The translations under genes and the position numbers were made by a program. A stretch of DNA of 9,587 nucleotides from an uncultured Eubacteriales bacterium. GTDB lineage: Bacteria > Bacillota > Clostridia > Christensenellales > Aristaeellaceae. The notes under the pieces were generated by a model, which worked only from the letters and a program-made list of their open reading frames with translations, made no database searches and had not been told where the DNA came from. Below, one piece after another: positions 1 through 5,023 of this stretch (its first letter is position 1; each line of letters starts with the position of its first letter). The DNA lies in contig USFL01000037.1 in the NCBI GenBank assembly GCA_900553905.1, positions 1 through 9,587 of the forward strand. Direction: 5' to 3'.

Positions 1-16
1 ATACTCCAACTTTTGA

Positions 17-46
17 ATTATAGCACAGTTTCGCGCAACTTGTAAA
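17..46 (-). promoter_or_regulatory. Sigma-A promoter reading out of the left edge
   Basis: On the minus strand the -35 box TTTACA (46-41) lies 18 bases upstream of a perfect -10 box TATAAT (22-17). The -10 is preceded by TGC, giving the extended -10 form TGCTATAAT. Transcription would start near position 10 and run leftward, so the gene it serves is outside the window. The right half of an 8-bp dyad covers the -35 box, so the promoter may be regulated. Confidence 0.75.
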
Positions 47-72
47 CTCTTTTTGCGGGGATTTTTTACAAG
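39..72. repeat. 8-bp inverted repeat over the -35 box (possible operator)
   Basis: CTTGTAAA at 39-46 is the exact reverse complement of TTTACAAG at 65-72, with 18 bases between the arms and 26 bp from centre to centre. One arm contains the whole -35 hexamer of the leftward promoter. A dyad placed like this is a typical binding site for a dimeric regulator, but I do not recognise the motif. Part of the symmetry could be chance, because the arms are AT-rich. Confidence 0.4.
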
Positions 73-126
73 AATTTTGGGATATTCAGGGGAAGGGGTG
101 GGTCAGCAGGAGGTCTGCCCCACCTG

Positions 127-188
127 AAAAATCCCCGCCGGACAGCGAGCGCCGTTTATTGCACGTTCGCCACCTGCCCGGCAGGGAT
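127..188 (-). terminator. Rho-independent terminator of the ABC transporter operon
   Basis: Read on the minus strand, the arm 188-178 (ATCCCTGCCGG) pairs with 141-131 (CCGGCGGGGAT) over 11 bp with one U-G wobble. The downstream arm runs directly into five U (131-127). The 36-base loop folds further: GCGA (170-167) with UCGC (148-145), and GUGC (164-161) with GCGC (152-149). It lies about 112 bases past the ATPase stop codon. The long structured loop is unusual, but the stem plus U run is what a terminator needs. Confidence 0.6.
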
Positions 189-300
189 TCTCTGTTTTTT
201 TCGCAGGAAACACCCCCTGCCATCTAGCCCCGAACGCGGGGAGCCCGCCCCACTACCCGCCATCTCCGGCGGAAATGGGTCCAGGGCGTCAGCCTGGTGG

Positions 301-1023
301 TCAGAGGACCTTGCGCAGGAAGTCCTGCGTGCGGGGGTTTTGGGGAGTTTCAAAGATTTCTTTGGGCGTGCCCTCTTCCAGCACGCGCCCCTCGTCCATG
401 AAGAGGACGCGGTCGCCCACCTCGCGGGCAAAGCCCATCTCATGGGTCACGACCACCATGGTCATGCCCTCGGCGGCAAGCTGCTTCATCACGTCCAGCA
501 CCTCGCCGACCATTTCGGGGTCAAGGGCGCTGGTGGGCTCGTCAAAGAGCATCACGTCGGGGTTCATGCAAAGCGCCCGCACGATGGCAATGCGCTGCTG
601 CTGGCCGCCGGATAGCTGCTTGGGATAGACGCCGGCCTTTTCCAGCAGGCCCACGCGGGTCAGAAGCTGGGTGGCCTTCTCGGTCGCCGCTTCCTTGGAC
701 ATCTGACCGGTCTGAATGGGGGCCAGGGTCAGGTTCTGCATCACGGTCAGATGCGGGAACAGGTTGAACTGCTGAAACACCATGCCCATGCGGCGGCGGA
801 TGAGGTTGATGTCGCACTTGGGATCGGTGATATCGGTGCCCTCAAAGAGGATCTGCCCTTCCGTGGGCCGCTCCAGAAGGTTCAGGCAGCGCAGAAAAGT
901 GCTCTTGCCCGAACCGCTGGGGCCGATGATCACGACTTTTTCGCCGGGAGCAATATGCTGGTCGATGCCCTTGAGGACCTCGAGCTGCCCAAAGGATTTT
1001 TTGAGTCCCTTAACGGTTATCAC
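301..1023 (-). CDS. Polar amino-acid ABC transporter, ATP-binding protein
   Basis: A 240-residue cytoplasmic ATPase that powers the importer encoded with it. All nucleotide-binding motifs are intact: Walker [10 protein letters not shown] (34-42), Q-loop in [10 protein letters not shown] (82-91), signature LSGGQQQR (137-144), Walker B VMLFDEP with catalytic E162, D-loop SALDPE, and H194 in VTHE. Sequence and length match the GlnQ/HisP/ArtP family of polar amino-acid importers. The start is GTG at 1023, chosen because AAAGGAGG lies 10 bases upstream and no ATG sits nearby. It overlaps the end of the permease gene by 14 bases, so translation is probably coupled. It is the last gene of the binding-protein, permease, ATPase operon. 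The substrate cannot be read from this subunit. Confidence 0.95.
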   Translation of the reverse strand: MITVKGLKKSFGQLEVLKGIDQHIAPGEKVVIIGPSGSGKSTFLRCLNLLERPTEGQILFEGTDITDPKCDINLIRRRMGMVFQQFNLFPHLTVMQNLTLAPIQTGQMSKEAATEKATQLLTRVGLLEKAGVYPKQLSGGQQQRIAIVRALCMNPDVMLFDEPTSALDPEMVGEVLDVMKQLAAEGMTMVVVTHEMGFAREVGDRVLFMDEGRVLEEGTPKEIFETPQNPRTQDFLRKVL

Positions 1024-1759
1024 CCTGACGCAGCCTCCTTTCCAGCCTGCCCACCATGTGGGTGAGGAACATGACCAAAATCAGATAGATGATCGCTACG
1101 GCAATCAGCGGCATGAAGGGCGAATAGGTGACGCCGCGGATGCGGTTGCCCGCGAAGGTCAGATCGCTCACGGCCACATAGCCCGCCACGGAGGTTTCCT
1201 TTAAGAGCGTGATAAACTCGTTGGCCAGTGTGGGCAGGACGTTCTTGAGCACCTGAGGCGCGATGACAAACCACATGGTCTTGAGGTAATTCAGGCCCAG
1301 GCTGCGCCCCGCCTCCATCTGGCCCTTGTCGATGCTCATGATGCCGGAGCGGAAAATCTCGGATACATACGCGCCGCTGTTGATGCCGAAAGCCAGCGTC
1401 GCCACCATCACGCCATTATCCGACGTGGCGAAGATGATATAGTACATGATCAGGAGCTGGATGACCATTGGCGTGCCGCGGATAATGGTGGTATAGATCA
1501 GGCACAGCCGGTTGAAAAACGCGAAGGCCAGACGCGCTGGCCCCTTGCGCATGCTGGAGCCGGCATTGTCCCACGTGGTGCGCACAATGGCCACCACCAC
1601 GCCCAGCACAATGCCGATCAGGCAGGCCAGGAACGCGATCAGCAGCGTATTGCCAAGGCCGGTCAGCAGCATGCGCCAGCGGTTTTTGTCGATAAAGTTG
1701 AGGATAAATTCGGCCTTTACGCCGTCAAACCACGCCGCAAGGTCTGTCAGAAGCGTCAC
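1010..1759 (-). CDS. Polar amino-acid ABC transporter, permease protein
   Basis: A 249-residue inner-membrane permease of the HisM/GlnP type. After an amphipathic N-terminus come hydrophobic segments near residues 33-58, 80-110, 116-130, 165-180 and 215-235. RGTPMVIQL (94-102) is the hallmark of the polar amino-acid permease family. The EAA loop that contacts the ATPase runs from EAGRSLG (149-155) to IAPQ (166-169). The start is taken as GTG at 1759: a run of seven G lies 8 bases upstream, and the sequence from VTLLTDL onward fits the family. A longer in-frame version from 1831 would add 24 low-complexity residues encoded by an intercistronic hairpin and is unlikely. One permease gene implies a homodimer. 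The gene follows the binding protein by 81 bases and overlaps the ATPase gene. Confidence 0.93.
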   Translation of the reverse strand: MTLLTDLAAWFDGVKAEFILNFIDKNRWRMLLTGLGNTLLIAFLACLIGIVLGVVVAIVRTTWDNAGSSMRKGPARLAFAFFNRLCLIYTTIIRGTPMVIQLLIMYYIIFATSDNGVMVATLAFGINSGAYVSEIFRSGIMSIDKGQMEAGRSLGLNYLKTMWFVIAPQVLKNVLPTLANEFITLLKETSVAGYVAVSDLTFAGNRIRGVTYSPFMPLIAVAIIYLILVMFLTHMVGRLERRLRQGDNR

Positions 1760-1773
1760 GCGCTCAGCCCCCC

Positions 1774-1776
1774 CAT
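1774..1776 (-). other. Possible six-codon leader ORF before the permease
   Basis: An ATG at 1776-1774 opens a six-codon frame (MGGLSA) whose TGA stop (1758-1756) overlaps the permease GTG start as GTGA. Such an overlap could couple re-initiation to the permease start. No Shine-Dalgarno sequence precedes this ATG, so it may be chance. The coordinates mark its start codon only; the frame runs 1756-1776. Confidence 0.15.
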
Positions 1777-1780
1777 CAGT

Positions 1781-1824
1781 CTTTCTTTGGTGCGAAGAAA
1801 GGGGGGCGGCGCTGCCGCTCCCCC
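1781..1824 (-). terminator. Intercistronic double hairpin (attenuator or processing site)
   Basis: Just after the binding-protein stop codon, the minus-strand RNA forms a very strong GC hairpin (1824-1801): GGGGG, bulged A, GCGGC, loop AGC, GCCGC, CCCCC. It is followed by UUUCUU, an imperfect U tract. That tract is itself the first arm of a second perfect 7-bp hairpin, CTTTCTT (1801-1795) with AAGAAAG (1787-1781). The first hairpin could act as a partial terminator or a 3' stabiliser, giving more binding protein than permease, as is common in such operons. The second hairpin would hide the U tract and might favour read-through. The structures are visible; the role is inferred. Confidence 0.6.
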
Positions 1825-1840
1825 GATGCATCCGGTTGGA

Positions 1841-2587
1841 TTATTCGGCCGGGATGTACTTCTCGATGATCGCCGGGATGGTGCCGTCGGCGGTCAGCTC
1901 TTCCAGGGCCGCGTTGAACTTCTCCACCAGCTCGGTGTTGTCCTTGGCGAAGCAGGCCGCGTAGTCCTCCACCACGTAGGTGCTGTCGAGGATCTTGAGG
2001 CCCTCGTTGGCGGCGACATAGGCCTTGGCGGGCTCGTTGTCGATGATCACGCAGTCGATCTTGCCGTTGGCCAGCGCCATGACAGCCTCATTGCCGTTGG
2101 GGAAGGCGGCCACGGTGCCCTTGCCGGCGTCCTCGATGTCGCTCATGGCATAGATGTAGCCGGTGGTGGCGTTCTGCGCGCCGACGGTGTAGTTGGCGCC
2201 GTCCGCCAGCAGGTCGTCCACGCTGGTGATGGGGCTGTCTTCCTTGACGATGATCACCTGCACGCCGGTGGCATAGGTGTTGGAGAAGCTGACCATCTGC
2301 TTGCGCTCGTCGGTCACGGTCATGCCGGCCATGACGAAATCGTACTTGCCGCTGGCCACGCCGGAGATCAGGGAGTCGAACTCGGTGTCCACGATCTCAA
2401 GGTCATAGCCCATCTTCTCGCACACGGCGGCAGCGATTTCGGGGTCGATGCCCACAACCTGATCGCCCTCGACGTACTCATACGGCGGGAAGGAAGCGTT
2501 GGTCGCCATGGTCAGGGTCTCCGCGCACGCAGCGGCGGCGGTCAAAGTCAACGCAAGCGTCAAAGCCAAAGCCAGAATCTTCTTCAT
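1841..2587 (-). CDS. Polar amino-acid ABC transporter, substrate-binding protein
   Basis: A 248-residue exported binding protein of SBP family 3. The signal peptide is MKKILALALT onward to about residue 22, followed by the mature start ETLTMATN. The typical beginning is present: ATNASFPPYEY, then a GIDPEIAAAV helix. TVTDERKQMVSFSNTY carries the conserved arginine that usually holds the amino-acid carboxylate, and VGAQNATTG resembles the conserved lobe-2 loop. The start ATG at 2587 is set by GGAGG 8 bases upstream; an in-frame ATG at 2602 lies before that site. The cleavage region AAAACAE has a cysteine (C21) but no leucine at -3, so a lipid anchor is doubtful. First gene of the operon, behind a near-consensus promoter and an ArgR-like box. 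Arginine, ornithine, lysine or histidine are plausible ligands, but the ligand is not proven. Confidence 0.93.
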   Translation of the reverse strand: MKKILALALTLALTLTAAAACAETLTMATNASFPPYEYVEGDQVVGIDPEIAAAVCEKMGYDLEIVDTEFDSLISGVASGKYDFVMAGMTVTDERKQMVSFSNTYATGVQVIIVKEDSPITSVDDLLADGANYTVGAQNATTGYIYAMSDIEDAGKGTVAAFPNGNEAVMALANGKIDCVIIDNEPAKAYVAANEGLKILDSTYVVEDYAACFAKDNTELVEKFNAALEELTADGTIPAIIEKYIPAE

Positions 2588-2632
2588 GATGGTTGCCTCC
2601 ATTCAATCGCTCGTTCGTTTGGGAACGTGCAT

Positions 2633-2661
2633 AGTATACAACCTGTTATGCATCCTGTCAA
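2633..2661 (-). promoter_or_regulatory. Promoter of the amino-acid ABC operon
   Basis: On the minus strand a perfect -35 box TTGACA (2661-2656) is followed after 17 bases by TATACT (2638-2633), a one-mismatch -10 box. The start of transcription falls near 2626, giving a leader of about 40 bases to the ATG at 2587. This is the best sigma-A promoter in the window. The ArgR-like box lies just upstream, centred near -50, and TGCATA motifs flank and interrupt the promoter. Confidence 0.85.
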
Positions 2662-2667
2662 GCTCTT

Positions 2668-2685
2668 TTTGCATAAATATTCAAT
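2668..2685 (-). promoter_or_regulatory. ArgR/AhrC-like operator (ARG box)
   Basis: Minus-strand TGAATATTTATGCA (2683-2670) fits the ARG-box pattern TGAAT-w4-ATTCA with one substitution, and fits the Bacillus AhrC form, which allows ATGCA in the second half, even better. It is centred about 50 bp upstream of the expected transcription start of an amino-acid importer. Arginine-responsive control of such importers is known, for example the AhrC-controlled arginine transporter of Bacillus subtilis. Further TGCATA copies around it are listed as a finding. Because the core is AT-rich, a chance match cannot be excluded. Confidence 0.5.
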
Positions 2686-2728
2686 ATTTTTCTGCATATG
2701 CGAATGGGTGATGCATAACCCTTAATTT

Positions 2729-3295
2729 TCAAGGGGTTGGGCACATCTCGCGGTAACGCGCCGCGCCCATGGCATAGGCGTCGCCCCCCCGCGCATCCAG
2801 CGCGACGGTGAGCGGCAGATCGCGCACGACCAGGCGCTTGATGCTCTCGGTGCCAAGGTCGTCATAGGCCACGACCTCCAGCTTTTCCACGCAGGCGGCC
2901 ATATGGGCTGCGCAGCCGCCGATGGCCGCAAAATAGACCGCGCCCGTCTCCATGACGGCGGCGCGCACCTTTTCTCCCCTCTCCCCCTTGCCGATCATGG
3001 CGTTGACGCCATAGCGCAAAAGGCGGGGCGTAAAGGCGTCCATGCGCATGCTGGTGGTAGGCCCGATGGCCCCGCAGGCCTTTCCCGGAGGCGTGGGCGT
3101 GGGACCGGCATAAAAGACCGTCTGTCCGCGCAGGTCCACCGGCAGCACCTCCCCGGCCTCCAGCGCGGCGCACAGGCGGGCGTGTGCCGCATCGCGCGCA
3201 GTATAGATCACGCCCGAAAGCAGCACGCGGTCCCCCGCGCGCAGGCTGCGGATCTCCTCCGCCGAAAGCGGGGCGTTCAAACGAATCACGCTCAT
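2729..3295 (-). CDS. fumB: Fumarate hydratase class I, beta subunit (C-terminal domain type)
   Basis: A 188-residue subunit that, with the alpha subunit, interconverts fumarate and malate in the cytoplasm. Family motifs in order: GVIYTARDAAH (28-38), YAGPTPTPPG (62-71), IGPTTSMRMD (77-86), MIGKGERG (100-107), YFAAIGG (121-127) and YDDLGTESIKRL (144-155). The length matches the separate beta subunits of two-part class I fumarases. ATG at 3295 is preceded by GGGAGGAA at good spacing; an upstream in-frame extension to 3526 is antisense-like and lies over the alpha gene. It starts 19 bases after the alpha stop. The C-terminal GGDAYAMG replaces the more usual GND-L/Y ending. The related L-tartrate dehydratase beta subunit is a less likely alternative. 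Confidence 0.92.
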   Translation of the reverse strand: MSVIRLNAPLSAEEIRSLRAGDRVLLSGVIYTARDAAHARLCAALEAGEVLPVDLRGQTVFYAGPTPTPPGKACGAIGPTTSMRMDAFTPRLLRYGVNAMIGKGERGEKVRAAVMETGAVYFAAIGGCAAHMAACVEKLEVVAYDDLGTESIKRLVVRDLPLTVALDARGGDAYAMGAARYREMCPTP

Positions 3296-3314
3296 GGCAG
3301 CTTCCTCCCTATGC

Positions 3315-4166
3315 TCACAGGATAGCGCTGGCGTGGCGCGTAACATGGCAGCCCACATTGACCGCCACGGGCAGGCCCGCGATATGCGTGGGCGCGGCCT
3401 TGATGCGCACGCTGAGCGCCGTGGTTTTGCCCCCGAAGCCCTGCGGACCGATGCCCAGAGCGTTGACGCGCTCGGTGAGCTCGCGCTCCAGCGCGTCGTA
3501 ATAGGGATCGGGATGCGGACCCTCACGCAGCTCCACCAGCGCTTCCTTGGCCAGCAGCGCCACCTGCTCGAAGGTGCCGCCGATGCCCACGCCCAGCATC
3601 ATGGGCGGGCAGGGATTGGCGCCCGCCACGCGCGCTGTCTCCACCACAAAATCCCTGACGCCCTCCAATCCCTGGGCCGGGGTGAGCATGCACAGGCGGC
3701 TCATGTTTTCGCTTCCAAATCCCTTGGGCGCGACGGTGAGGCGCAGCCGGTCGCCCGCAACCAGCCGCAGATGCAACACCGCGGGCGTATTGTCGCCGGT
3801 GTTTCCGCGCCGGATGGGATCGCGCACGACGGACTTGCGCAGATAGCCGTCCGTATACCCGCGGCGGACGCCCTCGTTGACCGCGTCCTCCAGAAGTCCG
3901 CCCGCGATGTGCGCGTCCTGGCCCAGTTCAGCAAAGACCACCGCCATGCCCGTATCCTGGCAGATGGGCATGCGGCGCTCGCGCGCCACGTCGGCGTTGT
4001 GGCAAATCAGCTCCAGCGTTTCCCGCGCAGGCGGGAAGGGCTCCGTTTCGCAGGCTCCGTCCAGCAGCGCCCGCACCGGCTCCGGCAGCAGCGTACAGGC
4101 TTCGACGCACAGCCGCGCGACCGCCGCGGCGATGTCCTCATAGCGTATCTCCCGGCACTGTCCCAT
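3315..4166 (-). CDS. fumA: Fumarate hydratase class I, alpha subunit (Fe-S)
   Basis: A 283-residue subunit that carries the 4Fe-4S cluster of class I fumarase. Three cysteines are placed as in the family: C69 in PICQDTG, C186 in GANPCPP and C273 in NVGCH. Their spacing (117 and 87 residues) is close to that of the ligands in the single-chain E. coli enzyme. Other hallmarks are RRGNTGDNTP (119-128), APKGFGSEN (146-154), VGIGGTFE (193-200) and GIGPQGFGGKTTAL (238-251). The start at 4166 is chosen because AAGGAGG lies 8 bases upstream; the ATG at 4172 would leave only 2 bases. It sits 23 bases after a metallophosphoesterase gene and 19 before the beta subunit, so the three are probably one operon. 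An oxygen-labile cluster suits an anaerobe. Confidence 0.94.
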   Translation of the reverse strand: MGQCREIRYEDIAAAVARLCVEACTLLPEPVRALLDGACETEPFPPARETLELICHNADVARERRMPICQDTGMAVVFAELGQDAHIAGGLLEDAVNEGVRRGYTDGYLRKSVVRDPIRRGNTGDNTPAVLHLRLVAGDRLRLTVAPKGFGSENMSRLCMLTPAQGLEGVRDFVVETARVAGANPCPPMMLGVGIGGTFEQVALLAKEALVELREGPHPDPYYDALERELTERVNALGIGPQGFGGKTTALSVRIKAAPTHIAGLPVAVNVGCHVTRHASAIL

Positions 4167-4174
4167 GGTCATGG

Positions 4175-4181
4175 CCTCCTT
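4175..4181 (-). promoter_or_regulatory. Ribosome binding site that decides the fumA start
   Basis: AAGGAGG on the minus strand. The first following ATG (4172-4170) is 2 bases away, too close for initiation. The second (4166-4164) is 8 bases away, the usual distance. A third in-frame ATG at 4184-4182 lies before and partly over the site and cannot use it. Confidence 0.7.
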
Positions 4182-4189
4182 CATCGGTA

Positions 4190-4876
4190 TCAGTCCAGCG
4201 TGATGCGCAGCACCTCGCAGGGATTTCCCCAGCGCGGCAGATGCACCGGGTTGCCCGCTCCGGCGGAGATGACCATCCGGCCGTCCGCCACGCCGTAGGT
4301 ATAGCGCGGGAAAAGCCCCTGCCCCGGCGAAAACACGCCGCGTCCCGCCACGCGAATCTGCCCGCCGTGCGCGTGCCCGGCCACCACCAGGTCCATCGTC
4401 CGGCTGCGCAGATATTTGATGTAATGCTCCGGCTTGTGGCACAAAAGCACCTTTACGCCATCCAGCGTTTCAAACTGATCCATCATGTCGGGTTCGCGCA
4501 CGATGGTGGGCGGATACCACCCGCCAATCCAGCATTCCCCGAAGCGCACATAGCGGTTGATCAGCACTTCGGCGCCCGTTTGCTCAAGCTCGCCGACCAG
4601 CCGGCGGAACTGCCTTTGCCGCGTTTCATGGTTGCCCAGCGAAAAAAAAGTGGGCAGCCGGCCGGCCGCCTCGCGCAAAAAGGCGACGCCCCGGGCCGAG
4701 GTCTGACGGTAGCGGTCGCACACGTCGCCGGGCACCAGCAGCGCGTCCGCGCCTTCCAGCAAAGGCCACAGGTCGTCGTAAACCTCGTCATGCAGGTCGC
4801 TGACCACGGCGAAATCGACGGGGCGGGTCAGCTTGCCGGTGTGGATATGGTACTCTGTCAGCTTGCGCGTTTGCAT
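4190..4876 (-). CDS. Small metallophosphoesterase (YkuE/YaeI-like)
   Basis: A 228-residue calcineurin-like phosphoesterase with the complete two-metal site: SDLHD (26-30), PGDVCD (49-54), GNHE (81-84), CHKPE (146-150) and GHAHGGQ (167-173). The GHAHGGQ ending followed by GLFPRYTYG resembles the YkuE/YaeI group, some members of which act on phospholipid-type substrates. This protein is shorter than YkuE and has no signal peptide or membrane segment, so it is probably cytoplasmic and its substrate is unknown. The start at 4876 follows AAAGGAA by about 10 bases and lies downstream of a good promoter. It is the first gene of a likely operon with fumA and fumB, an odd pairing that gives no clear functional clue. 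Confidence 0.88.
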   Translation of the reverse strand: MQTRKLTEYHIHTGKLTRPVDFAVVSDLHDEVYDDLWPLLEGADALLVPGDVCDRYRQTSARGVAFLREAAGRLPTFFSLGNHETRQRQFRRLVGELEQTGAEVLINRYVRFGECWIGGWYPPTIVREPDMMDQFETLDGVKVLLCHKPEHYIKYLRSRTMDLVVAGHAHGGQIRVAGRGVFSPGQGLFPRYTYGVADGRMVISAGAGNPVHLPRWGNPCEVLRITLD

Positions 4877-4935
4877 GCGTTTGCGTTCCTTTCCGGGGGA
4901 GAGGTCGTTTTGGGGAATCCATCCCGGTCCGCATC

Positions 4936-4964
4936 ATTGTAGCACAGAAGGCGCGGCCTGCCAA
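4936..4964 (-). promoter_or_regulatory. Promoter of the phosphoesterase-fumarase operon
   Basis: On the minus strand TTGGCA (4964-4959), 17 bases and TACAAT (4941-4936) form a sigma-A promoter. TGC before the -10 box makes it an extended -10. The start would fall near 4929, about 53 bases before the ATG at 4876. It lies immediately after the nucleotidase terminator, so the two units are separate. Confidence 0.75.
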
Positions 4965-4970
4965 GGGCGC

Positions 4971-5004
4971 AAAGCGCCCCCGCCCGGAAAACGGGCAGGG
5001 GCGC
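4971..5004 (-). terminator. Terminator after the 5'-nucleotidase gene
   Basis: On the minus strand GCGCCCC-T-GCCCG (5004-4992), loop UUUUC (4991-4987) and CGGGC-G-GGGGCGC (4986-4974) pair over 13 bp with one U-G wobble. That pair would be a C-A mismatch on the other strand, so the hairpin suits leftward transcripts. The stem is followed by only three U (4973-4971). It begins about 20 bases after the stop codon. An alternative hairpin GGGCGC-UUU-GCGCCC (4979-4965) shares its 3' arm. Confidence 0.65.
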
Positions 5005-5023
5005 GGAGAAACGGGGAAAGGGA

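Larger units (their letters stand above)
1..300. other. Gene-free stretch downstream of the ABC operon
   Basis: I see no credible gene here; the short reading frames lack ribosome sites and coding character. Reading leftward (minus strand) it contains the 3' untranslated tail of the ATPase gene with small GC hairpins (228-241, 257-272, 281-297), then a rho-independent terminator (127-188), a further hairpin without U tract (97-124, GGTGGG/CCCACC plus GCAG/CTGC), an 8-bp dyad (39-72) and a strong promoter (17-46) for a gene beyond the left edge. The stretch therefore separates two leftward transcription units. Confidence 0.7.

Noticed and set aside
182..201. Rightward terminator-like CAGGG-ATT-CTCTG followed by seven T
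   Set aside because: The stem is only 5 bp with a G-U pair, and nothing to its left is transcribed rightward. The arm belongs to the leftward terminator at 127-188.
1787..2725. Rightward 312-codon frame opposite the binding-protein gene
   Set aside because: Antisense shadow with biased composition and no recognisable domain; the minus-strand gene explains the region fully.
2724..2735. CodY-like sequence AATTTTCAAGG near the importer promoter
   Set aside because: Only the left half of the palindromic CodY consensus is present; the right half does not match.
2717..2738. Hairpin AACCC...GGGTT over the fumB stop codon as operon terminator
   Set aside because: It is AT-rich with a bulge and has no U tract on the minus strand, so termination of the fum operon here is unsupported; read-through toward the importer is possible.
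3294..4298. Rightward 334-codon frame opposite fumA
   Set aside because: Antisense to a gene with conserved cluster cysteines; composition is Arg/His/Ala-rich and no start signal is visible.
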